This document shows, in pieces, positions 24,301 through 35,460 of a DNA stretch of 64,000 bases. The number at the start of each line of letters is the position of its first letter. Position 1 is the stretch's first letter. The stretch spans positions 836,001 through 900,000 of the forward strand of contig JANATG010000011.1 in the NCBI GenBank assembly GCA_029449235.1, in the 5' to 3' direction. Both the position numbers and the translations under genes were made by a program. The stretch comes from Linnemannia schmuckeri (Eukaryota > Mortierellomycota > Mortierellomycetes > Mortierellales > Mortierellaceae). Under the pieces are notes generated by a model that was not told where the DNA came from, did not search any database, and saw nothing but the letters and a program-made list of their open reading frames with translations.

Positions 24301-25881
24301 TTTTCGTACTGTCCTTTTCTTGTTTTATTGTCATGGTATGATCGTATAAACAGCGCAAAAAAAAAAAGAATAGCCTAAGAATGCTGTTGACGGAAGCTCA
24401 TGATGTGACGCGGCGGGGATGATGACCCAAGCTGATATTCATCATTTTAATTAGTTGCCCCTCGACATTGGATGGTACGCGATTCGTAAGACGCGTCTGT
24501 TTCTGATCTTGGTCGGAAGTTGTGTCTTGCCTTCGTTCACGCCTGAGTCAAAAAAATAATAATAAATATGTACGAAGGGCAAGCTATGGGTCTCTTCCTC
24601 CAACCTCGATGGACATGTAAGCGCCAGCGTGCATCTCTGATATCTCCTCCCCTCCTCCCTCTTTTAATCCTACAGTAGCACTTGTAGACATGAGTGCGGG
24701 CGGAGATGACGGAATGTTGAAAGCACTCCTTTGCAAAATTTTCTTGTTTGTTTGTTGTTGACGCATGGACATCAACGAACGGCGGGATCTCGATGCTAAT
24801 TCTATCTCCGTCCTCCCAAAATTGCCAAATTCATTTTTTTTTTCTTCCTCGGACCCCTTCCTCATGTCTTTTCCCGTTGAAAGGAAGAGGTCCCTTGTCC
24901 AAAACTGAATACGGTTATAAGATAACACAACCCCTGGACCTAGAGATGTAGCGGTGGGTGCCTTCCTTTTGCGGGTAAGCGTCGGCGTGGGTCCGCGCCA
25001 GCCACGCCACACCGGGTCGACTGACTATGAAAGTTCGTCTGTCAGCTTTGACCTAGAGGAGTGGTTTGCGAGATTGTACTCCTCCGTACCTAAATGCAAG
25101 GTTTTTTTTCAGAACTAAGCAGCTCTCCGTTTTTCTCACGGGATGGGAAAGAAAGATTAGCAGAAATTCTTTTCCCTTTTTTTTTTTTCTATTCGCGATG
25201 CAGATGGGCTTAGGAATGGAAGAGAAAAACATGAAAGAATAGAGGAATGTAACTAGACCAGATTAGAAACGAGAGTGAGGAGACGAGAATGAGATAAGGA
25301 GAGGGCGATGGGAAGTTCGGCCCTTGTTGGGTTGTTTAGTACCTTACGCAAGAAGAGAGAAGGCCAATGCGCTAAGGAAGGATTTTTTACCCATGCAAAA
25401 TGCAGGTCCAAAAACAGAATCTAGCTGGGTACAGAGCAAAGAAGAGCATGTTGAATATGTGTACGTTGGTGCAGAGAGTGAGTGTCGAAATGAATGACGC
25501 GTTTCTTAGTGTGGTGGCAAATTGATGTGGTTCAATTGATGCCCTGTGGTGCGCACCTGTCTATCTAGGCTTGCTGCACCTCATTTACGACGCGTCACCC
25601 TCATCAGCCCTTTTTCCTCTCTCCTCTTCCCCTATCAATCCCTTATCCTCAACTTACCATAGTCGTGACGTAGAAAAAAAAACGCCTTTTTCATGATCAC
25701 CTTCAGTATCTCTAGTTCGGGAATTAATCTCTGTAAAAGCATCAACCTTGTCGATTCTTCTCTTGCTCTTTAACTATTCATTCAGGTCCATCCTGCTTTT
25801 CTTTTTCCTTCTCTCTGTTCGACCTCACTCCCCACCTTCAACTCTCCCACCTTCCAAACCACACTGCAGCTAGCTAGTTCC
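21387..25881. other. Long gene-poor region
   Basis: No supported gene in about 4.5 kb. Contents: GT-rich microsatellite-like sequence (about 21510-21570), a 25-bp perfect tandem duplication (23351-23400), a T-run (about 23591-23624) and a pyrimidine-rich leader before the gene at 25882. Open frames here have no recognisable protein character. Confidence 0.5.
23351..23400. repeat. 25-bp perfect tandem duplication
   Basis: The unit beginning AGCAAGTGCAAGCGCAAAGC occurs twice back to back (23351-23375, 23376-23400). A degenerate AGCAAGAG / AGAGCTAGC-rich tail runs to about 23450. Probably replication slippage. Confidence 0.8.
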
Positions 25882-28194
25882 ATGGGAGCACAGCACCTTC
25901 CTACTTCAGGTGCTTCAGAACATATTCCTTCCTCCACCGAGCTCTTCAATGAAAAGGATGTGAAGGAGAAGGAGAGCGAGGAGGCAGAAACGAGAATACA
26001 GGTAGAGGTAGAGGCAACTCTAAATGCACAAGAGACAGGCCTCCAGTTCTTGCTCTTTTCTCCCGGTACTCAGGGCCACAGGAGCGCAGGGGCCAGTGGG
26101 TATGTAGGTGACCTCGAGAGTTTCGCGACGGCCAGTTCTCTTGCTCCTGCTACAATCGAGCAGGCATACAAAGATCGCGAGATTCAACCCGATCGTAGGG
26201 GTAATCGCTCTAAGAGTCGTAAGATTCGGTTCCAAGATTTACAAGTTGGCGATGGCGAGGTTGGTGCTTTGGCTTCTGGCGCGCACCAAAGCCTTCTCGA
26301 CAACGAAATCGACAAAAGCCGAGGCAAAACTGTTGCTCTTCATGAAGGTCCACGCTTGCAACAAAAGGCGGGTTTTCCGTCAGGACAGGACATCCTATCA
26401 GACCGTGATAGTGGCATCATAGAAGGAGGAACAGGAAGACGGGAGGGATCAATGGAGAGGCGCCACATCTCGGGATCGGATTCAATGATGATTGTCGGAG
26501 TCAGGGCTAATGACGCACCTCCGTATCAATCGGGCATCCTTGGACTGAATAGCAATACCAAGAAGGAGGAAATGATGGATGTGGATGAGTCAATGGATTC
26601 AGCGGATGTCAATGCCAACACGACCCAGGTCCAACAGGGAGAATCTGCTCGGACTAACAGGATCAGTCGCTCCTTCTCCGAGACCGCTATCGAGGTTCCT
26701 AACCCGGCTCTCGTACCGACTCGGGCACCGTCATCGACACCAACCCTCACCGAGAACTGGCAGTCGACTAGGAACAGCAAGGCCGCGCATACCCGTACTA
26801 TGACTGAGCCACTCTCAACCCATTCAGCGCCTCTCCCATCTTTCCCTCAGGCTCCCGTTACTCAACCGATCTCGTGCGAATGCGGACGCGTCATCGACCT
26901 TCCTCTTCCTATTGTCACTTCAGCGGCAGCGGCACACTTTCAAGACTCGCGCCAAAGACAGTTCACCTACGACGAACCTATGGGCTCCATTCAGACATCA
27001 ACCCGTCCTCTTTCAATGACTTCATCCTACTTTGCACCTCTGTCGTCGTTCATGCCACCTTCCTATCAAGCCTCATTCATTTCCTGGCGCGACTCGATTA
27101 TCGCTCCTTCTTACGCGTCTCTTCTCTCCAGTCATATCAATATCGATAATGACGACGACGACGAGGATGACGAAGAGGTAGCTGGCATCCGCGATGGACC
27201 TGTCGCAGGAGTGCAGGAGACCTTAAATCCACCAAAGGAGAGGCGTTTTCCAGCACTTGGCCACAGCAACTACAACCACAGTCACACTGGCAGCCATGGA
27301 GTAGCAGCTACAGCAGAGCGGTTGGCAAGTCTGGTCATGTCAACCGGTCAAGCGACTTTGGGCTATGTCAAGGATGCAGTGGTTCCTACAGCTATCCATC
27401 TCGCCCACCGAAGCGCATCTTCAACCATCGGGTTTCTGACATCCCACATCCCGGACCCTTCATCTGTGCCGTCAATGCTGCCTCGATTCCTTGGAGACAT
27501 GATTACCGGTCGTCAAGGAGCCACTAACGAGCACGGCACCAACCATCAAGGAGCAGGTGGGACGCCCGAGAGGCGATGGTCACGCTCAACCACGGATAGT
27601 CGGGGACTAGGCGACCGCATGAGTCGTTCTGCGTCCGAACTTGTGAACACAAGGCCATCTCTCCCGGAGGCTGTCTACCACCGTACGCGTCGCTCATCCC
27701 ACCTATCATCGTCATCGACGTCGCCATCCAAGACCAGAACCTCAATAACAACACCAGCTACTATCTCAACAGCCTTGATGCCAACCAATCGACTCAAAAG
27801 AGCCCGTCGAAGCACCTTGCAAACCATCCCAGGTCCCGAAGGATTGGACCCTGAGACGCGTCGACGACTCGAGGCTCAAGGATTGGCCGCCCTTGGTCTC
27901 CGAGACGAGTCTGCCGGTCAAGGTTGGCGTAGCTGGTGGGACCCTCGACGCTACGGTCTGCCAAAGTATATTATTTGCCACGAAATTCGAACCCCTCGAC
28001 CCTGCACCACCATCTTGCTCCTGATTCTGATTGTCTGTATTGTCCGTAAGTCGCCCTTCTTTTACTTATGTTTTCTTACTGACTCGATTTATGTGTGTCA
28101 ATTCCTCAAGACACTAACCAGACCCATACACCTCGCCCTTGGTTCATCTTCATATCAACTCCCCCTAGTGCCAGTAGTGTTCCGTCGCAAGTAG
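25882..28194 (+). CDS. Unrecognised fungal protein, predicted tail-anchored
   Basis: I do not recognise the family. Exon 1 is 25882..28045. A GTAAGT donor there and a CCCCCTAG acceptor give exon 2 28169..28194 (729 residues); reading through instead gives 770. The spliced form ends in one hydrophobic segment (TTILLLILIVCIVLPVVF) plus RRK, the layout of a tail-anchored ER or outer-mitochondrial membrane protein. The rest is Ser/Thr/Pro-rich and probably disordered. The exception is a more ordered block at about 475-540 (AERLASLVMSTGQATLGYVK...SSTIGFLTSHIPDPSS) and a CECGR motif near 333. A tract of Asp/Glu lies at about 415-432. An arginine-rich segment and WRSWWDPRRYGLP precede the anchor. 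The start is preceded by a pyrimidine-rich leader. Confidence 0.7.
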   Translation: MGAQHLPTSGASEHIPSSTELFNEKDVKEKESEEAETRIQVEVEATLNAQETGLQFLLFSPGTQGHRSAGASGYVGDLESFATASSLAPATIEQAYKDREIQPDRRGNRSKSRKIRFQDLQVGDGEVGALASGAHQSLLDNEIDKSRGKTVALHEGPRLQQKAGFPSGQDILSDRDSGIIEGGTGRREGSMERRHISGSDSMMIVGVRANDAPPYQSGILGLNSNTKKEEMMDVDESMDSADVNANTTQVQQGESARTNRISRSFSETAIEVPNPALVPTRAPSSTPTLTENWQSTRNSKAAHTRTMTEPLSTHSAPLPSFPQAPVTQPISCECGRVIDLPLPIVTSAAAAHFQDSRQRQFTYDEPMGSIQTSTRPLSMTSSYFAPLSSFMPPSYQASFISWRDSIIAPSYASLLSSHINIDNDDDDEDDEEVAGIRDGPVAGVQETLNPPKERRFPALGHSNYNHSHTGSHGVAATAERLASLVMSTGQATLGYVKDAVVPTAIHLAHRSASSTIGFLTSHIPDPSSVPSMLPRFLGDMITGRQGATNEHGTNHQGAGGTPERRWSRSTTDSRGLGDRMSRSASELVNTRPSLPEAVYHRTRRSSHLSSSSTSPSKTRTSITTPATISTALMPTNRLKRARRSTLQTIPGPEGLDPETRRRLEAQGLAALGLRDESAGQGWRSWWDPRRYGLPKYIICHEIRTPRPCTTILLLILIVCIVRKSPFFYLCFLTDSIYVCQFLKTLTRPIHLALGSSSYQLPLVPVVFRRK

Positions 28195-28341
28195 ATAAAA
28201 TACAGAAGAATATTTCTTTTATTGAGAAGCAATAAAGCAGTAGCATAGGCAAAAGCACTTTTTCGATTGTGCGCAAATACAAAGGAGTGGAGTACGTGAG
28301 TGTGAGTATGAATATGAGTGAGGGGAGAGGGTATCGACCTT

Positions 28342-30037
28342 TTACTTTTTGTGAGGCTTCTTGAGTTTTTGCTGACAGTCCTTGCAGTACCACTTTCCTT
28401 TTGGTGGTGCTTTGAGTCCTGCGCACGACAAATGGAACCACTCGATCTCACACTATTTATCGGAAGGTAAAGGGGAAGAAAAAACGAACGAGAGAAGGTT
28501 AGCAGTCTGCATTTATCGTGTAAATAAGAGAGTGTAAAAAACCCTTTAAAGACTTACGTCTTGGTTGTCGCAGGCAACCATCTCGCCGTATGATACTTGT
28601 TGACAGTAGCAGTAAAGGGGCTCGTTTGGGTCGATCGGCAGCTCGGTAAAAGATGCACTATTAAACAGAGAAGGTCAGAGATATTGGTTAGAAGGCATTG
28701 CGACCAAAGGGACTACGGGCCGTGAAAAGTGGCAAAACATACGTCTTTTTGGCAACTTTTGAGCTGGCTGTGGTGGCAGCAGCGCCTCCTGTCTTGCGCT
28801 TGTCAGAGGCTGTTGTTGCTGGGGTTGTTGCATTGGAGTTGCTCGCACTGGCAGCGTGCGACTGTTTCTTTCCTATGAATGACAAAAAAGAAAGGTGCAG
28901 GGCAGCAAATGGTCAGCGATACTGTTATTTCACGTTTGTGACTATCGATTAATTCCGTCAGCTTGGTTTGAGCTTGGCGTGAGATTTACTCTTTGTTGCT
29001 GGGGCACCGTCTGCGTTCGATGATGATGCTAAGCAAGAGATATAGTGCATAAGTGGCGGTTACATGTTAGTCGCTCCTTTTAGTCCTTGATTGTAATGAC
29101 ACATCAAATCCGAAAAAATAACGAAGGGTATTTTTTCTGGCTCGTACGTTTCTTGTTGGATGTGGTAGTGGTCGAGGCAGTCGCGCTAGTAGATTCGTCC
29201 TTGCGATCTGTAGCTGTTGGTCCTGAAGCTACTGAGCCAGTGTTGCCGAGTCTTCCTGGTCCAATCATCTGTTCATCCTCGTATCGCTGCAAGTCGTCAT
29301 CCAGTCTCCTGACGTGTCTATCAACCTATATTACAAAGCCGCAGGAAAGGGAGAATGAGTGCTCGAAACCCAACATGAAAGACCGTTGACCACAAATGTT
29401 CCGCAAACAGAATAGGACACATACCACATCGTAAGCTGCGGTGGCAAGTGCGACCTTTTCTTCTCCCTGTCTCAAGCTGTCGACAAGCATTTCGTTGAGT
29501 GACTGAAGCAACTTGATTCTTTCCTGAGGTGTACAGTTTTCGACATTGTCAATGAATTCCGCTGCCTTGACTCCCACTGATGCCATGATTGCTAGAACAT
29601 TCAGAATAACAGCAGGGTCAGAGAGGTGGGTGAGTGAGGTGTTGCCCGACTTCAAAAAAGCTACCTGTCTTTCAGACAACTCTGAGCGTTCCTTTCAGGT
29701 TCTAGACTAAACACTTACATTGTGCTTTCGCATCCAAGTCCTGCATCAATGTGAACTGGCGTTGGAGCTCCAGAGGCAGTGATTCGACAGCTGAGCAAAA
29801 AGAAGGAGAGAAGAAAGAGAAAGGTAGTTGGAAGAGTCAGTTGTTGGCTCGTTTGTTGGCTAAGAGTGAAGAAACGAAAGTGAACCCGTGGGCGGCTGCT
29901 GGTGATTTTGTTTGGGTGCAGGTGTGGATGTGTGTTAGAAGTGAGAGAGGAGTGGGGCACTCACTGTCGAGGTAGTCATCGAGGTATGCGAGAGACTCTG
30001 CTGTCCTGGTAGCAGTTGATCCTGATGAGGCCTTCAT
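28342..30037 (-). CDS. ING-family chromatin reader (N-terminal ING domain, C-terminal PHD finger)
   Basis: Eight exons in phase: 30037..29965, 29790..29719, 29591..29425, 29325..29148, 29028..28990, 28872..28743, 28657..28558, 28452..28342; 289 residues. The ING helical domain starts ESLAYLDDYLD, continues LPLELQRQFTLMQDLDAKAQ and ends YDVVDRHVRRLDDDLQRYE (about residue 120). A Ser/Ala/Thr/Lys-rich linker follows. The PHD finger then reads YCYCQQVSYGEMVACDNQDC, EIEWFHLSCAGL and KGKWYCKDC, with the full Cys4-His-Cys3 set and the aromatic residues used to bind trimethylated H3K4. ING proteins are subunits of histone acetyltransferase or deacetylase complexes (Yng2/NuA4, Pho23/Rpd3L); which one cannot be told here. 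It is divergent from the SUMO protease gene. Confidence 0.88.
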
Positions 30038-30823
30038 TGTATGTTGGGTAGTGTTGCTGCGTTGAGAGGAGAGGATGTGTGTGTGGGCGGAGAGAAGTGC
30101 AGTTGGTGAGAAGGTGGAGACGACGAGGTGTGAGAGCGAGGAGCGACGGGGAAGTGGCTTACTCGTGGACAACTGAGGGGCAGAATGGACTGTCTTTGTT
30201 CAATATAGTTTTAAAATGTAGAAAACACAAAAAATCGAAATAATCCCATGATATGGAACAACAAAAATATTTGTAAATGTCATTCCACATGAAAGAAAAT
30301 AGTCTTTCGGCTACCTATCCTTCGCTGAGGGAAAAGTGCATACGAATCTCACGATATCAAATATCAGGCAGAGACGAAAGATCTGTCATAACAAACTCCA
30401 CGGGGACAGTTGTGGCGGGTTGGTACCACCAACCTGTGCATCCAGCTTCTGTTTGCCGCTTTGCAGCCATTCATCGGGCGTACGGGAGTAATTAAAGAAA
30501 TGCCGAGTGTAGAAGGGCCCTTCCTCTCTCTCCAACTTTCACAACTATTTTGGTTCTCTTTTGTTTGTACTGTTGTTTAAGTTCATCACCTGCCCTTGTC
30601 TTTTCTTTTGTCTATCCGTCCCGCCACCATTTACCCTTTATTTCGGCCTTTCCTCTTCCTTCCTTCCTTACACCGCCACCAAGGACAAGGACAACCCAGC
30701 GCAACGACATCCTTCAGCCCCACCTCACCGCGAAGTAACCATAACACAGGTGGCAACACAACAACGACAACAACAACTCCCTGATCAGCCAAAAGGACTT
30801 TGCACCACGACAACTTGTTCTAC
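30038..30823. other. Divergent promoter region of ING and SUMO-protease genes
   Basis: No gene seen in 786 bp; C/T-rich on the + strand near 30580-30690, just upstream of the protease start. Confidence 0.45.
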
Positions 30824-33800
30824 ATGAGCACAAGCAGCGCGGATCTCGACATGGACGACTCAGACGACGCAGTCGCCATGGTTCGAGAGCCGACTTCTAG
30901 GGTAAGCATCCCCTCTCGACGAACAAAAACAATATTATAATGTCCTCCTGTGACTGGAAAGGAGTACTGGGCGAAAGGAGGTTCAGTGCAAAAATAATGG
31001 GATCGCTAATGGAATTGCTCTCAATGTGCTAATCATCTCTTCTCCCCTCGAATCCCTTGAACAGATGTCATTTCCTCCATACTCAGGTCTTCTTAAACCA
31101 AGGTATGGCACAACAACGCTTTTATTCGTTATTTATAAAGGAACTTTTGTTGTTGTGTAGACGGAGTTGTATGGTTCTAGGCATGACAGGGAAAACTCAT
31201 ACACACGCTACTGTTGATGACAATCTTGATAGCGCGACAGTTTCGGCCAAGAGGCCGGCAAAGGGGATACCGATCAGCATGCCAACAACTCAACGAAGAG
31301 AGAGCAACTTTACCGTGTTTACACCCAACGCCGCGCTGGTAACAGGAACACGGGAGGGTAACAACCCAAAGAGGCCCATCTTTGGCGCTCAAATGATATC
31401 ACGTCAACCCGCACGCCAACGTACCCAGAGTAAGACGATGAAAGGTGCAAAGATCTCGAGCATTGGGACGCCAGATCACAAATTGATTCTCTAATGTGCC
31501 ATCTACTTCACCTTCGATAGGCATCGCTGATGTTCAGAGACCAGCGCACTTACCAGGATCGTTGGAAAGCCGAAAGAAGCAGGTGGGGTCCTTTACATAA
31601 TATTATCCGTCCCAGGAATGTTCTTGATTACAGGGGCCAATCGTTTAGTTTTAACCAAGTCTCTACATTCAACTGACTACGTAGAAGCAGGAGGAAGTTG
31701 TGCTGCTGAGTGACGAGGACGACATGAAAGGTATTTAGGCATGCAGGACATCATAGTGCCGAAAGTTCCTGTTACTATCTTCGTATAAATTGTTTTATTC
31801 GGCGTGGTTCCTGACCATTGATTTACTGCCGTCTTTAGATCCCAAGACCGTCAAACGGAAAAAGCATGTACAGGAAGTTGACGGTCGCAGCAGCGAATCG
31901 CACGCAGCGGAAAGCAGATCGAGCTCGGTAGTCTCCAGGATGAAGAAAGATGTAAGTCAAGGAAGCAACAGAGAGCATGACGCCTTCCCCTCTCTCTCTC
32001 TTTTTTTTTTTTTTACCCGGGTCACTTAACTTGACTAGTATTAGATAAATAGCCAACTAATTAATTACATTCACGCTTAGACCGCACCTGTGAAATCAGA
32101 CACCTTACCAAGCTACATGGAAATGGATTCGGCACCAACACGAGAATCTCGTTTTCATATTTCGATTCCAGCGGCTTCACAGAAATCAGAACGAGGCTCA
32201 ACCTCAACAAAGCCAGGGTTGCTATCAACAAAGCCAGGATTGCCATCAACAAACCCAGCAACACCTCTGACGAAACCAAACATAGCTTCCGTAAAGACCA
32301 CGTTGACCTCAACAAACCTTACACAACCGTCAGTGAAGCCTATGACACCTCCAGCAAAACCAGTTTCATCCGCCACCGTCCCATCATCTTCTTCTGTCAA
32401 ACCTGCGCCGCCTTCAACACCGCCCACCTCGCCGCCAACAAAGCAGATGTTCTCGCTCTTTACCTCACCTGCTTCGCCTGCCTCACCAGTGTTATATCCC
32501 GGCCAGGCAAAGGTTCACAGACCAGCCACACCTTCGCTTTCCGAAAAGTCACAGCAGCTGGGCGTAGGATCCTTTCCACATCTCCCTCTCGAGAAGGTGC
32601 GCGTCGGGACAAAAATCGATATCAAGCGGCAAAAGATGGTGGTTCAGTTTGGTCCGGATCGATTCATCATTAATATCGACAAGAACGCGACGAAGATTCC
32701 GCATGAAACACTCAGGACTGTTGGGGTATAAATACTTTTCGAGGACTGCAACAAGACATGTGCTTATTTGTGTGTACTGAAGCTAATCATATCTTGAATG
32801 TTTTTAACTATTGTAGTACTACATTGGAGGCGAGACAAAGTTGATCGTTCTGAACACGAGCGATAAACTAGAACCCGATTCGATTCTTGCACCCTATTAC
32901 GATCCATCTCCATTGTCAGGCAAAGGAAGGAGGCTGATTTTGTACACCACGTCTGAGAAACCTGACATTGAGGAGTACTGCGATAGACTTGCTTCGATGG
33001 GCTATTCCACACACAAGCTGACGTAAGAATCATCTATGTGGACAGCAAACTGATGACGCATTGAACATTATGGTTAGGGCATATAATCCTCTGCATTATA
33101 TTAATGAAAAATGATTTCGTCCGCACACTAGAGCCGAGAGTGCCGGAAAATATCTGGAAGGTCTGAGGTGAGTCAAAGAATTCAACCGTAACCACAAGTT
33201 TTTGTCGGGTCCAGATATCTTTTCAAGGTTACTCACATCCATTCTGGTGTCATTTTCAGTAGTACCCAGTCACCTGTCGAATCTCCTTCTGCCGGCACAA
33301 ACGCAGTCGTTCCTCATATCCCAGGCAATCCAGGAGACATCCAACCACGTCAGACGTAAGTTTCGATGTTCTGAATCTGTGTTGATGTACGAAGTTACAC
33401 GGATCGAATTGTTTGCAAACCAGAGCTGTATTTTGGTTCTTGTGAAATAGGTTGTTTATGTTCCCATTCAAGAGTACTCCCAAGACAAGATCCATCGCGG
33501 TCCACATCGAGGATTTGGCGCGACTTTTCGAGAACGACTTCTTGAATGATATCCTTATCGAGTTTGGTCTGAAGTATGTTCGTGCACTCATTCATTCAGG
33601 CAATCGTTTTACATTGGGCATCTGCCCAACATCAAATACTGATTTGCTCTCTTTCTCTCTGTCAATCTGCCAGGTATGTTTATGAAGGGCTCGAGAAAAG
33701 TCACCCGGACCTTGCAAGGAGGACATATATTTTCAATTCTTTCTTCTATCAAAGATTGATTGACAAGCCTGCGTAAGTCGCGTGCCGGATCGGTTCATAG

Positions 33801-35135
33801 GCGCGTTTGCCCACTCATGGTATATCAAGAAGCATGACATTGGTGTATTAATGTCTCTTTGCTTTTGGTCATTGCTATTGCTGTCACATTAGCGCGGGAA
33901 TGAGCGCATACGACGCTGTCAAAAGTTGGACAAACAAGATTGATCTCTTTGCTATGGACTCCATCGTCGTGCCAATTTGTGAAAAGTAAGTTGTAATGTC
34001 ATGGATAGCGCGTGAAAAGATATTTGAAATACACAAGCTTTTGTTTCTAACGACCTTCATTTTTCTTTACGTAGGGCACATTGGTATCTGGCAATCATCA
34101 CGAACCCAGGCCTACTTTTACGGGAGGACTCTGACGACCAACCCCAGACGAACAGCAATGAGAGTAGTACTGCAGCTAGTCCTATCTCCAGTCCCGCGCG
34201 TGACCCACCAATCGGATTTTCACCCGGTTCACCTGTTTTGCCCTCCGTCGCAGAATCGATGGACAGTCTGGCAGGAAGCACTAGTGATCTACTTCAGATC
34301 AAGGGAGAGCATGGAAACGAACAAGACGCCCCGGCCAAGACTGAGTCTGCGACAGGAAGGCCTAAAAGAGCACGCTCCTTAGTTCCAGTTGATGTGAAAG
34401 CAAAGTATGTTTTTGTGAACGTTATGCGAGTGTGAGGCGTATTTGGACTGCTTGAAAATTTTCCTCACCTTTGGACGCTTTCTCTCCTCGTGTCACCAAC
34501 TAGCTCATATATTATCATTCTGGATTCTCTTGGAGGGTATCATCCAGCAGTATCCAAGGCATTGCGGTCCTATCTTCAACAAGAGCTTTTGGCAAGAAAA
34601 GGGATAAAAAAGACACTGACCATGAATGAAATTATCGGGAAGTACGCTAAGGTGAGTGTCAAACTATGCTGAATGAAGCTTTCATTTCATTCCAGGAAGT
34701 AGCAGCGACTAACATGTCCGTTTCGGTTTTCATGATCTAGCCTCCAAAGCAGGATAACTATAGCGACTGCGGACTGTACTTGCTCCACTTTGCTGAAATA
34801 TTCCTCAAGAGCCCCCACCAACTGCTCGATGCCATCGTGGTAAGCTACTTTGTCGATTTACTTGTTTTATCTCATACAAGCGCGTTCGGTTCAGGTCTGT
34901 ATACTCCGAGCAAAGGATTAATTTTCCTCCTATTACTTCACTGATCTAGAATAACAAGCCTGAGCTCGAACAGTACTGGAAGGCGGACGAGCTACCGAGC
35001 AAGCGAGAATACTACCGGGATGTGGTGATGCAGCTGGCGGAGGACTACAAGGTGTTCCTTGCCGAACAGCAGGCCTCGGGCGCACTTTCCAAACAGTCGC
35101 CAATGAAGGCTCATGCCGATAAAACTCGGAAATGA
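30824..35135 (+). CDS. Ulp2/SENP6-7-like SUMO-specific cysteine protease (C48)
   Basis: Seventeen exons, all joining in phase, give about 888 residues. Exons: 30824..30901, 31065..31102, 31161..31429, 31521..31582, 31685..31730, 31839..31951, 32081..32725, 32817..33022, 33132..33167, 33260..33355, 33451..33573, 33674..33772, 33893..33985, 34075..34404, 34504..34651, 34741..34839, 34950..35135. The N-terminal half is disordered and basic. It includes EEVVLLSDEDD (about 152-162), a good SUMO-interacting motif, a KTVKRKKH nuclear signal, and a repeated (S/L)TKPG/N-type Pro-Thr tract in exon 7. The catalytic domain starts at FENDFLNDILIEFGLKYV. The triad is His in AHWYL, Asp in ILDSLGG and Cys in SDCGLYLLHF, with the oxyanion Gln in PPKQDN. 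About 100 low-complexity residues separate the His strand from the Asp strand, an insertion typical of the Ulp2/SENP6/SENP7 branch, which trims poly-SUMO chains in the nucleus. Confidence 0.88.
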
Positions 35136-35460
35136 AGGATGGGCGTTTGATCAATTGGTCGATATCCTGAGTATTTTCTTTTCTTAACTGACAGTGGTGG
35201 ACCTTCTTTGTTCTGTTTCCTTTTTCCTTTTCTCTTTCCTCTCGTTTATCCTTCTGCTTTCGCTTGCTGTTGTTGTACTTTTACGCCATATCATCACCCA
35301 CTTAATGTGCCCTCACATGTTTCTTTTTCGTTGTTATTTCGTCTTGTCAGTCTGTCAGTTCATTCCCTCTCCAATGTATCAGATTCGTTTGCTCTTTGAT
35401 ATTGTTCTTGAAGAACGTGTATTCTTGTTGTGCATCTCAAGCATAATAAAAAGAAAAACT
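35136..35460. other. Convergent 3' flank of SUMO protease and COG8
   Basis: T-rich sequence without a gene; contains ATAATAAAA-type sequence near 35443 that could serve polyadenylation. Confidence 0.45.

Noticed and set aside
24584..25012. Open frame of 142 codons on the minus strand in the gene-poor region
   Set aside because: No family features and no matching exons nearby.
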